A stretch of 64,000 nt of DNA from Stenocarpella maydis. Its lineage: Eukaryota > Ascomycota > Sordariomycetes > Diaporthales > Diaporthaceae. The position numbers were made by a program, and so were the translations under genes. The notes under the pieces were generated by a model that saw nothing but the letters and a program-made list of their open reading frames with translations, was not told the origin of the DNA and ran no database searches. The stretch spans positions 142,003-206,002 of the forward strand of contig NQMI01000087.1 of the NCBI GenBank assembly GCA_002270565.1, in the 5' to 3' direction. The stretch's first letter is position 1. Each line of letters begins with the position of its first letter. Shown here piece by piece: positions 46,858 to 59,780 of the stretch.

Positions 46858-49800
46858 TTATGTGCGCAAGTCCAAACCCACATGCCGACACAAGAAGGCA
46901 TACCCGTCTACAACAGCTTTTCTGGCCTCCGAACTACGAACTCTCTGCAACCCTCCCAAGTCGAACAAGTGGCCTACACCCTCAACAATTCTCAGCTCTG
47001 CATCGATCTGCCTATCTCGCAGCGCCTCCCACGTCCGCTGTGCCTGCTGCCACGGGATCAAGTCATCTCCTCGCGGGTGCAGGATAAAAGTCGGCGTCGT
47101 GTAACTGCCAGCCCTGACTTGCGCCAGCGGGCTGACCGCTACAATATCGGCCTGCGCCGGCGCGGCGGGCACCCGGCGCGTCTTCTTGTCCAGCCCGCCG
47201 AGCAGGACGTGCAGGCTGCGGCCGCTGCAGTTCATGTACAGCGCCAGCCGGCTGCGCGGGTCCGCGGGAGCGAGCCACCCGCCCAAGGCCTTCATTCCGG
47301 GGGCGACATTGTACTGTGTGATGGGCATGTCGAAGACGCCTTTGCTCCAGACATTATCGTCGAGCTCGAATGAGGCCTCCGCGTCGGCCGATGGGCCTGC
47401 GCCTTCGGGAATGTTGGGGCGTGTCCAGAATGGGTCTTCGTAGTCCAGCGGGCAATATAAGGCGAAGATGGCCTCGGGAGGCTGCAATCCACGGGCTTTT
47501 GATGTCCAGGCTAGTGTCGTGGCAAGGTGCCCGCCCGTAGACCAGCCTATGGCGACAACCTTCGAGGCATCTACGGATATGTCTGGTCTAGAGAGTGTGA
47601 CTTGGGGCAATGTGGTGCGAATCCATTGCAGGCCGTCGACTACATCGGTCATTGGTCCCTCAGACAATGTCATTTCTGGACAGAGCCTGTAGTCAATGCT
47701 GATGGGAAGAAAACCGGCATCCAGGAGGATGGCGGTCTGGTCTGATCGGATATCGTGCCTCGAGAGCATAATGTGACCACCTCCGTGAATCATGAGCGCT
47801 AAGTGGAAATGTCAGTGGCAGCGCCCTTTAGCGATAGTATCAAGTAATAACAATCTTACCTACTGGAAGTGCCTTCCCCGGCTCGACGACCTCGGCCGGA
47901 TAGTGAATGTCCGCATAAAGTTTCTGGCCGTCGACTTCCTTAATTTGAATCGTCTCCAGCCGAGCAGGGGTGTCAAATGGAGACGCCGTGATGACCTTGA
48001 GGAGCTGAGACTCCTTAGTCGAGCTGTAACTCCAGTCAACCCACTTATAGCCGGCTTTAAGGAGATCCTTCTTCCATAGCTCTTCATTCGCCAAGGCATG
48101 CCACCGCCCATCTGACGACAGCCACCAGCCTTCTAGAAGCCCGAAAACAAGGTCGAACCAGTAAAGGTTCTGCGTTAACTCCACCAGGCAAAGCAGCCCA
48201 TCTGGCTTCAACATTTCACGGATGTGAGATGTCGAGTTGACAAGGTCTCTTGTGGCGTGAATGCAGTTTGTCGACAGGATAATATCGTACTTGCCGATCA
48301 AGTCAGGATGAGTGTTCTTCTCGATGTCGACCACTTTGTAATCCATGAAGGACCATTTGGAAAACTTGCGCTTAGCTGCTGCCACAAGAGATGAGGATAG
48401 ATCCGTGAAGGTGTAGGAGAACTTGTGGCCCAGTTTAACCAAGGTCTCGACAACATTTCCGGTCGTTCCTCCTGTGCCAGCACCAAGCTCAAGTATCCTC
48501 AGCTCTCGCTCTCCTCCCATGCCTTTAATCAAGGATGACAGGTACTGAGACAGCACGAGGGTTCCGGTTTTGAACATGGGCGCGTTGGTATAGACGTCTC
48601 CAAGAAGCTCACGGGCGGCCGCATTCCCGAAGAGAACCGAAACTGGATCAACACGTCCTGTCAGGCAGTCGGCCAACTGGTGACCTGTGGAGTGGAGGAG
48701 CAAGGTCTCTGATCTGTGCTTTGGAAACTTTTCCAGTAGCTCGTCCTTGAGAACAGACGCAGGCACTGTGGGAATGTGCAGCTCCGTGCGGAGAAACTCC
48801 CCGTTCGCCCCTTTGCTGAGCAGGCCAGCAGTGGTCAATATTTCATGCAGCTGATCCATGACCTTTGCGTGCTTTGAAAGGACCTCCATGGGTGGGAGCA
48901 CAGTACCAGGGCTAATAGCAGCTAGGTCACAGCCGAGGGACGTGAATGCTGCCAATACGTATTGCACCACGAGGGCGGACTGAGTAGGGAAGACGTCAGT
49001 GTAGAAGTCGGTGAAGCCTGTGGTTTCGGCATGCCTGTCGTAGGAAGATACCGTCTCGGCAAAGACGTGTCGGCCTGTGACTGCTAGGGCTCCATACGTG
49101 CCATCTGTAGCTTCTCTATCGTTGAAGCCCGTGGCGGGAGGTTCCGATAGTGAGGCTCGTGGTATCCGCTTCTGTCGCTGTGGCTCACCTCCACCCAAAA
49201 GATCCGCCAACCCGCGTACATCAGCACAGCTGGACAGCTTATCTTGGGGGAGGAGGACCCCAAAACGGGTCTTGATCTCGGCTGAGACTTCTGTTATGAG
49301 CAGAGAGTCAATACCGAGATCCTCCAGCGAAGAAGTTGGGGTCACCTCCTCCACGGGTATCTCAATGATCTCGCTTAGCATCGTTTGCACTTTGGACAAA
49401 GCGGCATTCGATACGGCAGTGACAACAGTGACTGCGACCGGATCCGACTGGGTGGCTTGGACCGTGCTGGGGGGGATCTTTTGAGAAAGCGCCCCAGGTG
49501 CCGGTTCGAGATCACTCCGCTCTTGCTCCGACGTGTAGCCTGAGTCCACAGCCGAATGAGGTGTAACTGGTCGTTCCTCAGCCACCGCAGCGGCGGATTT
49601 GTTCAGCCTCGTGAGGCTCTTTTCCAGAGACTTGAGTTGAACACCCTTGAAGGTTGCTCCGAGAACGGCCACCATGATTTGACCGGTTGTGGCATCACAC
49701 ACGAATATGTCATTCGTTCTCGTGTTGGCTGGCGCGTTCTGGTCCAGGGCGAATTGTGTGTGCACAGTCCACTGACAGTCACCCCTCCTCTGGCCCAGGA

Positions 49801-52800
49801 AGGAGGGAGTCAGAATGATCTCGTCTATAGATGTGCACATGAATACGAGTCCCGCATCTCTAGGCGACAGGCAGTTGGTGTGAATTCCAGCGACCTGGAG
49901 AAAATTGTCCAATATGATGGGATCCGTGATGCCCGCATCTATAAGCTCGTGCCGCCTCGCTGGGACCTTGACCGTAGCAGTGGCCACATTATCGGACGCA
50001 GATATGCTGTGGACACCCCTGTAGTAGTCTGCGTAGTCAACGACGTCTGAGAACATGTGGTACACCATTGCTCCGCGCATACCAGTAGTCATTTCTGATG
50101 CAGAGGTCTGGCTCGTCCCCAGTCGGCCGAGCACCCGGAGTCGCCGTTCGGCCATAGGGTCGTCGGCTTGCTTCCACGAAAATGAACCAGTGGCGTGTTT
50201 TGTTGATACATCGCCGATGGTCACTTGACTGCTGATGACGAAGTCCCACGATTCTGATGCCGTCTGGTTAAGATGCACGAGGACCACACTCCTATCGCTG
50301 GTTCCAAGAGGAGCCAGCATTGTAAGACCCTCAACAAGCGGCACATGCTTCTGTTTTTGGCTTGTGCGATCTGCACCTAGGCTGGCGGATTGGGCGACCA
50401 TTTCGATGTACATGGACGCCGGACACAAGTGCTGACCAGTGACTGCATGGCCACTCGCAGTCAGTTGGAATGTGTCACTGGATGTGTTCACCTCCGAAAT
50501 GAGAAGTCCCTTTGCACGATCATGTTTTACCAATTTGACAAGCTGCGGGGCGCTGGTAGTCTCGTTCGTGGCGGGTGACGACGGGCCCTGCTCCAACGAG
50601 AGCCAATGGGACGTTTGTTCGAACTGGTATGGCGGCAGGTGTATCTTCTGGTAGCGATACCCGGATGATCGATGGTAGAGCCAGAACTGAGCAGCCGAGC
50701 CTGCCTTCCACAGCTCACAGGCTGCCTTGGCCAGGTTTCTCATAGCGTCCACTGCGCCTAGCTGCATGGGTAGGAAGACATCGGACCTATCCGTTGTACT
50801 GATAGCACGTTTGGCCATGGACAGAATGGGTGTTGCCGATCCTGCTTCAACCCAGACGGCCTTGGGGTATCGACTGGCGATCCGATTTGCAGCCTCGCTG
50901 AAATAGACAGGCTGTCGGGTGTGATTCACTATGGCGTCGGGTGTGACCTCGGGCCATGACTCGTGAGCGGTACAGGTCTCGACGTGGATGCGAGGTGGCT
51001 GGAGCTTGATTGAAGCGGTAATCTCGGCCAGATCCTTCAGTATTCCGTTCGTCAGGTGAGAGTGGTACGCGTGAGTGTTGCTCAGCTCGTGTACCTTGAA
51101 ACCGCGGCACAGCTCTGCAGCTTTCGCAATGGCGGGAATAGCACCGGCGAGCACAAATTGCTGGGGGCCGTTATAGCATGCAACTTCCACGCGCAGACCA
51201 TCTACCGAGTTGACTTGTGTAACGACATGGTCGACCTCGACGCGGGTGCACTCCACTGCCAGCATTGCACCGTGTTCGGGGCCCCAGGAATCTCGAACCA
51301 AGCGAGCCCTGCCAGCGACGAGCCGGAAGGTATCCTCGAGAGAAATGGAGCCGGCCACGCACAGCGCACTCAGCTGCCCGAAGCTGTGGCCGAGCAAAGT
51401 GTCGACCTCAAGGCCAGAGTCAAGCCAGCTTCTTGCGCAGGACACCTGCAGAGACAGAAGCCTGCAGTGGAGCACAAGGGTGTCTTGAAGCTCCTCTTGC
51501 TCAAAAATACCGGGAAAGATGCTGGGGTAACCAAGTCGTCTGCAGACCAAGTCGCATTCATCCTAGACGTAGAAAGTCAGCTGTGCACTATTGCTAAGCA
51601 CAAAGACCAACAAGAGAATGTAATCAATTACCAAGTGCTTCTTGAAAAGGTCGCTGCTGTTGTAGAGCTCTTTCGAGGCAGTCACAGTGCGCCCTGTTTG
51701 GCCTCCAAAACAGAGAACGACAGGATTCTTAATTGTGGCAAATGTCTTCGTCCTGCTCAGGCTGGATATTGCACTGTCCTTAGCATCAGAGATGAAGCCG
51801 ACACGGTAGTTCAATGACACGTCGTGGGCTTGTGCTATGTTGTAAGCAATGTCTCCGACAGATGCCGTGGCCGTGGATATAAACTTCTTTATAGCTTCCG
51901 TGTAGGAGTTAAGGCTGGTGGCCGTCTTTGCCGAAAGAAGAATTGGGTGAAAAAAAAGAATGGGGTGAACGGGAGTGGTGATGATTTCCTTGCGCGTTTT
52001 CTCGGCTGGAAGAGCACGGATGAGAAGGGCTGCATTGCTTCCAGCTGCCCCGTAGTTGTTGACCAGGGCGATATGCTTGCTCGAAGTCCATTCAACTGTC
52101 TCGGTCGATACAGTAATGCGGTCTTCGGCTGTTCCTTTGATCTTTGGGTTGAGGGAAGCGAAGTTCGCTTGCTTTGGTATCATCTTGTAATGCATCATGA
52201 GCAGACATTTAATGACTCCGGCTACTCCTGAAGCGGCCTCAGCATGGCCGATATTGTCCTTGACCGAGCCAACATACAACTGCTTGATGCGCAAGGGACC
52301 AGTAAAAGCCGACCGAATGCTCTCGTATTCAATCGGATCCCCAACTTGAGTTCCTATGTGTATTGTCAGAGTCAATTTTATCCACAGTTTAAGAGGCCAG
52401 GGAAGAGTATTTTGGGCTTACCAGTTCCATGCGCCTCTACATAGGTTACATCCTGAGCCTGGACGCCGGCGTCCTGGAGCACCCTCCTGTACAATTTACT
52501 TTGCGAGTCTGAGTGGGGGACGGTGATCGGGCTGCAGCTTGAGTTCTGATTGACTGCTGAGGATGCGATGACTCCAATCACAGCGTCGCCATCAGCCAGA
52601 GCCGTGGACAGCTTTTTCAAGACCAGCATTCCTGCCCCCTCTCCTCTACAATAACCAGCAGCATCAGCATCAAAAGCCCTTGAGGACCCTTGAGGGTTCA
52701 GAAAGGATGCTCCAGCCAGGTTCTGATGAAGAGAGGGGCTGGTGATAACATTGACGCCACCAGCAAGCGCCATTGAACACTCCCCGCCGAGAAGAGCCTT

Positions 52801-54441
52801 GCAGGCGGTATGGATGGCAACAGCAGAGGATGAACATGCTGTGTCCACTGTGAGAGAAGGACCCTCCCAACCGAAGTGATGGCTGATGCGGCCGCTAATG
52901 AAGGCCCGCAAAGTACCGGTTGCTGAGAAGGCATTGGCATCCTTGGAAGCCACGTTGTCCTCATAGTCGACCGCACCGACGCCCAAGTAGCAGCCAACGT
53001 CTTTAACGCTCATGTTAGGCGGTCTGCTGCAGTATCCGGACGATGACAGCGCCTCATAAGCGACTTGGAGGGCCAGTCTTTGCTGAGGATCCATTGATTT
53101 CGCCTCGCGGCCAGAAATCCCAAAGAACTTGTGATCGAAAACATCTGGCCGGTCGATAAAGTTACCCCAGAAAGTATCCAATTTGGGCTCGCGCTGCAGC
53201 CGCGCAGGGTCGAAACGATCAGTGGGCATCTTATTAATGCATGTGCCGCCCTCCTTAAGAAGCTGCCAGAAGGCTTCGAGGCTCTCGGACTGGGGAAACC
53301 TGCAGGACATGCCCACAACTGCGATCTCCTCCGTTACGGTAGATGCACTGGGTCGTATTTGCTGTTTACATCTAGCCAATGATCTAGGGAGACACGTTTC
53401 TGAGCCGAAGCTGGCTATCCCAGTCTGATCTGCGCCGAGGTGGGCGACGGTGTTCTTGACTGTCTCAAACCAGTTGGCACGTTGGCCGAGAATCAGCTCT
53501 GTCGCAATGCCGTGAAGAGTGCCGGCCGCGATGAGTTGGGCGTCCGCTGTGGATCGAAGTGGTAGCCGCAGATCGGTGGCCTCTGGCAACTGAAGACTTT
53601 CATTTTGATCGCAAAGGCTGATGAGAGCCCTGGAGATCTCGCCGTGTTTTTGATGATGGTAGCTTCCTTGGAGACCGATAGGTGTCGTGGCGATGTCAGC
53701 CTTGCTCAGGAGCGAACTGAAATCAGGTTCGTTCGCTTCCAGCAACGTGATGGTCAAATTCCTATCCTCAGTCACGCAGGATATGTAAGCCTAGATACTT
53801 TCATCAGCCCTCAAGCTCTGGATAAGTGTTCTTTATATCATGGAGTGTACACTTACGTCAGGAAAACGGTCCAACAATGTGTCCAGGGTCGCTCTGTCTG
53901 CCGGCGTCCTGCAACGCACTGACATGACCTTGACTGGCGAACTGGCTTGCTCTAAATCAACGGCAATGCCGAAACAGACAGCCAACCGAACGGCGTTGGC
54001 GACAATCCTTTCAAAGTGCTGCCAGTCCTGAGCTGAGGAATAGCACGCAGCTGAGAGAAACCCAATACAAAAGCCCTGTGCAGACTCAAATTTATCCAGG
54101 CTGGTGCTGTATTGCTGAACTAGGTCGACAATCTGCGTGATAACCGTAAGAGGCGCCAGTTCAGTGTTTGACAGCACTGTATCATCTAGAGTGCTGGAAC
54201 CAGCCACAATTTCTTGTAGTTTTTGCAGCTTCGATACTGCTGGGAAGTCCGGCGAGCCGTAAGCTTGTTGAACCTGGGGCCATAATGAAGGTAGTGTGGC
54301 CAGTGCTTTCTGCAAGAATGCGAGGCGTTCATCTTCTCGAAAGGCGGATCGGAGATCTTCAACATCTCGAGGTGTCCAAGAGGTTTTTTGTGGCCCAAAT
54401 AAAGCAACGTGAAGCTCTGGGGCAGCCTTGTTGAAAGACAT
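46858..54441 (-). CDS. Non-reducing polyketide synthase, SAT-KS-AT-PT-ACP-CMeT-TE
   Basis: Five exons on the minus strand, 54441-53857, 53790-52422, 52353-51632, 51562-47860 and 47798-46858, give 2,439 aa with all phases closing. Domains in order: SAT with Cys125 in GFCIG; KS from about 348 with Cys514 in DTACSSS, His649 in EAHGTG (completed across an intron) and His in NIGHAEA; AT with Ser952 in GHSFGQ; PT with His1264 and Asp1444; one ACP with Ser1645 in LGIDSLL; C-methyltransferase with [10 protein letters not shown] near 1917-1926; and an alpha/beta-hydrolase release domain with HGGG (2131-2134) and Ser2213 in GWSTGG. All catalytic residues are present. This is the layout of enzymes making methylated orsellinic-acid-type and related aromatic products. 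No reductive domains. It is divergent from the P450 gene. The exact product cannot be read from sequence. Confidence 0.93.
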
Positions 54442-55204
54442 GATGGCTCAAATGATCTAAGTTTGGCTCATCAACAATAACCGGCGGCAAGTGCAGCTTG
54501 TTTAAAGCGTGCCACGTGTAGATGATATAAGTATGAATATTCAGTGCCTGGCGTGCACCTTTCCCGCTTTTCTCATTTGAGTTTTGGTACCCAGTCCCAC
54601 ATGACTTTTTTAACAATAGGCGGAAAACTGTTCAATGACTCTGTAGATGTTTGGGTACCTATGTACATGACTGGCTTTTGGCTATGGGCTTTGTTGGTAA
54701 ATCCGACAGTCACTTTGGCACGGGTTTCCCTGTGTACCTAGGTACACATAACCCTTACCCGCTTACTTTCCTTGTCGTTCCAACTCTGGGTCGCTAAGCA
54801 AAAATGGCATTTTTCAGACTACCTCCTGCGGGTTTCCTCCTGTCCATGTTTACTCGGTGCCAGCATGGCCTGAGCGGCAGCTTGAACGGCGTACTGGAAA
54901 CCTAGCACCTATTTTAAGGTCGGTATTCTGTAGCTACTTCCATTTTAAGGTTAGTGCTATCGCCTGAATGGGAAATATTGCCGCGTAATGCGCACCGGGT
55001 GCTTGGTGCAACACAGGGCCCACAGCTGAGAACCGGTCCTGATGTAGGGGTCAGACCATATATTGGGGGGTCCTTATTCGGAGGTTTGGGTGTACCTGGG
55101 TAAAAGCTTTGACCCTAACATGGTCGTCAACTCATTTGCTCCAAGCTTCAAGCAGGATGAAAAGACACCCATCAAATCGAGTAGTTGAAATGTAAGGTGA
55201 TCCC
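54442..55204. promoter_or_regulatory. Divergent promoter, PKS / P450 genes
   Basis: This 763-bp region separates the PKS and P450 genes. It contains the 18-bp perfect palindrome TGTGTACCTAGGTACACA at 54,731-54,748 and two copies of ATTTTAAGGT at 54,911-54,920 and 54,942-54,951, 31 bp apart. TACCTAGGTA-type words are common in fungal intergenic DNA, so the palindrome is a weak candidate for a regulatory site. Confidence 0.45.
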
Positions 55205-57233
55205 ATGCAGCTGTATCTGCCCAAATTCGCCGTGATTCCATTATCCTGCAGTCTTTCTGTATGCTTGTACGCCGGTAAAAATTACACCATGAGTAGTATT
55301 ATCATTCCTGCCAACTTGACCTTGGCAGGTCGTCCCCCCCTGCTCGCTGTTATGCCGGACAACTTTAGCTTGTCAGGCCGCCCTTTTCTGCTCGCTGCCG
55401 CTGCGGTGGTCCTGCTTGTACTCCTGCAGCTTGGGCGGACGTGGTGGCGTCTTCGTCATATCCCTGGGCCATTCTTTGCTAAGTTTACAAATTTGGAGAG
55501 GGTGTACTGGGTCAAAACCAAACGTGCTCACCTCATCCTCCAAGAAGCGCATGAAAAATATGGCGAACTTGTGCGCATCGGCCCCAATACGGTCTCAATC
55601 CACAATCCAGAACTCCTTCCCACGATATACACTGCACGAGTAGGATTCCCCAAGGTGAGCAAATTCCCACCAAAATTCTCTCCTCCCCGAATGCCAGAGT
55701 CTAAACGTGCCGGGCTTCAGTCAGATTTCTATCCAACACTTCAGGCGTACACTCCAAACGGGGGTTCGTTGGAAGCCATCTTCAACACTACGAGCGACGA
55801 GATCCATAAGAAGCTGAAGACGCCCATCGCGCCCCTGTTCACGCTTGCCAATGTACCATCCCTGGAGCCTCGTGTCGATGAAGTCCTCGAATGCATACAC
55901 GGCAAGTTGGAGGAGAAGTTCGTTGGCAACGATCAAGTGTTTAACTTGGGCGATTGGCTTCAGTTCTTCGCATTCGACGTCATGGGGACTTTGACATTTT
56001 CGAAGCGCTATGGATTCCTGGACACAGGCAAGGATGTCGGAGGCATGTTGGCCAGCATTGTATTTTTCATGCGAACCTCTGCACCGGTATGCTGCTCCTA
56101 TGATGATTTCTGATGAAAGGTCCAGGGGCTGAACTGACATTGATCATAACAAAGTTCACGCAAATGCCAAAGATCGACTGGCTCCTGCGAAAGAACAGAG
56201 TGGGTGACGCCATCCAACGAGCTTTGGGGCTCCAAGCCTCGATGAGTATTATGGGCTTCGTAGCAAAAGCCATTGCTGAGAAGAGGGAATTTCTCGCCCA
56301 TAATAAGGAGGCCGTGGAAAATGACAAATATGCTCGAGGATCGGACTTTCTCACAAGATACGTTGAAGTGTCGCTAACAGACCCTTCGTTACCTCCGTCG
56401 TGAGTCAAACCCCGTGCAGTCCCCACATGTGGATGGTGTTTGACGTTTGTTTCAGGGCTCCGGCTGCATGGACTTTTTCCAATGTCATCGCTGGCTCTGA
56501 TTCCGTTGGGAGTCTCATGCGCACGACCATGTACAACCTCCTGGTATACCCTCACACGCTGCAAAAGCTTTCCAATGAACTGAAGGCTGCCAATGTTTCA
56601 CGGCCATACCCAACATGGGCGGAAATTCGGAACCTGCCGTATCTGGATGCCTGTGTTCTGGAGGGAATCCGCATGCACCCGCCTTTTGCACTTCCTTTCG
56701 AGCGTGTCGTGCCAAAGGGCGGCATCACGATCGCTGGCCAATATCTACCAGAGGGCACAGATGTTGGTGGCAATGCCTACGTCGTTAACCGCCATAAGGG
56801 CTGGTTCGGTGATGATGCTGAATTCTGGAGGCCGGAACGGTGGCTCGAGAAAGATGAGGCTCACAAGAGAAAGTTAGAGGCTGGGATTCTTACGGTGAGT
56901 ACTCGGCATGACAGTGGCGGGCCTACCTGACTTTGCTTTCTCTTCGTTTCTCTACAAGGCACCCTTGCTAATTGTGATGGCAAAGTTCGGCGGCGGGCGG
57001 CGAATCTGCATCGGCAGGTACGTGGGCATTCTGGAGATCAAGAAGATCTTGACATTTCTCATAGCCAACTATGATGTGAGTCACCTACCGATCCTTGAAT
57101 TATATGATGCATTCCTAACACCACGTAGATACATGTCGTGGATCCACACAGGTTCGAGTATGAGAACTCCTGGTTCTTCTTCCAGAAGGGTCTTTATGCA
57201 AGGATTGAAAAACAACCCGAGGTAATTGAGTAA
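55205..57233 (+). CDS. Cytochrome P450 monooxygenase, cluster tailoring enzyme
   Basis: Five exons, 55205-56086, 56155-56399, 56456-56894, 56959-57075 and 57129-57233, give 595 aa; introns are GT-AG and in phase. A second in-frame ATG at 55,289 has a better context (ACCATGA) and would give 567 aa, closer to the family norm. A membrane anchor ([15 protein letters not shown]) precedes the Pro-rich hinge IPGPF. The I-helix reads AGSDSVG, the ExxR motif EGIR is at 445-448 and the haem-binding loop [10 protein letters not shown] places Cys539. It resembles pisatin-demethylase-type fungal P450s and probably hydroxylates or couples the PKS product. The stop codon lies within 10 bp of the AT-rich block, yet the gene itself is undamaged. 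Confidence 0.88.
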
Positions 57234-57239
57234 CGTAAA

Positions 57240-59182
57240 AGTTCTTAGACTAAAGAATATAAAATAACAATAATATTCAAATTTTTCTTTACCAAAATAG
57301 ATATAATGAAAGAAGTTAAAATTTATGAGTTCAATTTTAAAAGCAAACTAATAATAATTATAATATTATATGTTTTTCTAATAAGCTAATTAAATCACCT
57401 AGCTAATCAGCTTAAATTATTTTATAAGGTAAATAATACATTAAATTCTTACTCTAACTATTAAGAAAATATTAATAAATGTTAATAATTCATTAATAGT
57501 TTTTTAAAACCATTATAGCTTAATAAATACCTTAGCTATAAGGTATAAAATCACACTCAGCTCCTTCTAATTAAAGGTATATCATTCTACTAAAGCCCTC
57601 TTAGGCTTTAATACCTAAAGATAGAGATGTCTCTAATATAATAAGAGGGAACAAAGGGGAATTAAAGGTATAAAAGAGAAGAAATTGAGAAGAAGAATGA
57701 AAGATTAATCATTTTATAATATATAGAGATCAATTAAATAAATAAATTACTAATATGTAAAAAGCTTTATATGCTAAAATTGGAAATTTTTTGAATTAGT
57801 ACTATAGGGCTTCTTTTATAGCTAAAACACAACTTTTCTATTTAATCTTATTATGGTATAAAATATATTTAAATATAAATTAATATAAGAAATAAAATAA
57901 TAATTTGTAACTTAAGAATTATAACTTTATATTTCCAATTAGCTTACTAACTTTATTGATTCAATTATAATTTCTTAAGTACTTAATTTTTAGCTCTTTT
58001 ATTCCTACTTATAGTCTACTTTTGAAATATCCATTTAAATTCCTTTTACTTAATTTGCTTTTATTTTGAAAAGCTTGAAATATATAATTAAAGTTAATTA
58101 TGAATATAATAACTTAATAATTAGCTTTAAATACTTTTACATATTTTCTTATTTTTAAGTAATACTCTTAAGTTATAATAATTCGTTTTATATTTTAAGA
58201 AAATAAAAAATAGATATAAAGATTATTATAAGATATGCTTAATAATATTCCAAATCTACTAAAGTAAAAAGACTTATTACTTTTATTATTATGCCTTGAA
58301 TTTAAGTAATATATTATTAATACTAATTATAAATATTTATTTCAAGAATTATGTAATAATATTAAATGTAAGTATTATTAAAGGTTTAATTAAATATAAG
58401 TTTTTATTAGGGTCTAGTATGCTACTCTAGGTTAAGGCACCCAAAGGCCCTACGGGAGCGCTATAAAGAAGCAACTAGTAAATAATAGGCGGCCTAAATA
58501 GTGCTAAGGAAGATCATATATTAAATGATTTACCTTAAGACTACACTAAAGGGGCCTATTATAAAGACCCAACTTATAAGCAGCTTTAAAGTAGTAAAGT
58601 AGTAAGGAGGGATTCTTATATAAGAAGCGGGGAAGAAGAAATAAATAAAAGGAGGAAAGGGAAGAGTAAGTTTAGTTATATTTATCTCTCTAGGAATATA
58701 GTACTTATATATTATTTTTTTTTATTTAGCTACTATATATATTTATTTACTCTACTTATATTTCTTACCCTTATAATTCAAACTTCTAAACTCTTTGTGG
58801 AAAGGAGATTATTTAAGATATTAGTATAGCCTTTATACTCTAGCTAGCTTTATTACGCTATAGTATTGCTATGCTTAAGTAGGGCGGGCCTAGAATATAA
58901 TCTGCTCACTTAGAGACCTAGTTCATACTTCCTCTTAAAACTTAACCCCCTTTAGCCTAACCTTATAAGGTAGATATAGTCCCTCCTAGTATATATATAG
59001 CTATACTATTATACTTAAGTATTAAGAAGATAACTAATAAGGATACTCACTTTAGTAGGAAGGACCTTAAATATAAGGAAAAAGGGATTAACTAGTAGCT
59101 AGAAAAAGAATAATTATATTAGTGCTTTTAGGCTAAATATATAAGGCTAGTGCTTCTACTTTATACTAAAGATAACATATAT
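57240..59182. repeat. Extremely AT-rich, RIP-like block
   Basis: About 1.9 kb of almost pure A/T with TA-rich words and no open frames of note; GC rises slightly only near 58,420-58,460 and 58,850-59,000. It starts abruptly after the P450 stop codon. The composition fits repeats saturated by RIP, and the original elements are no longer recognisable. Confidence 0.75.
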
Positions 59183-59780
59183 TCTGATGAATTGTGCTAT
59201 AGAATAGCATTCAGTTCAGCGTGTGTGTGTTTCGGCAGGGTCGCAGTATGGTGCTCTGAGGCGAATTGGGACGATTGACAATGGTCTGGACAACTTTGTA
59301 TTGAATTAAGTTGGGCTTCTGTAAGCCCTCCTTATATACCCTCCGACGTCGTCTCACCCCTGGGCACGCTGCGGTCGGCTCTGGTGCAAATTTGCAAATG
59401 CCGGAAAATTCGCCCTTCCAACACACCATCTTTGGTTCCAAGCAACTAGCCAACCACAGCCCTAGCAATGCCCAAATTAAGTACATACAAACTTCAGAAA
59501 TCAGGCTATCCAATGCACTAAGTCATATACTTTTTGGGTAAGAAATAAGGGTAATGCAGAGGTCTGAATTAAGGTGCAAATGCAGGCCAAAATAATCGAC
59601 TCACGGCCACCAAACTCATCTTGCGTCACGCACGCACTGGGCGTACTTAGCGAAAATCGCCTGACTCGCAAGTCTAGGGTAACTCCTTGCTAGGAAGTCT
59701 AGGGTAACTCCTTACAACGAAGTCTAGGGTAACTCCTTGCACGGAGTACCAACGCCCTGCTGAGCGGTTCCGTTTAACAA
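59183..59780. repeat. LTR-like repeat, complete copy
   Basis: Same repeat and orientation as at 848-1471, with only scattered differences and three minisatellite units (about 59,669-59,739). It is bracketed by TATAT on both sides (just before TCTGATGAA and just after AACAAG), a possible 5-bp target duplication, though the AT-rich context makes chance agreement easy. If so, it is a solo LTR inserted into older decayed elements, and it is not itself RIP-saturated. Confidence 0.7.

Noticed and set aside
46858..47793. Independent esterase gene downstream of the PKS
   Set aside because: It lacks its own N-terminus, and an exact-phase 61-bp intron joins it to the PKS as the release domain.
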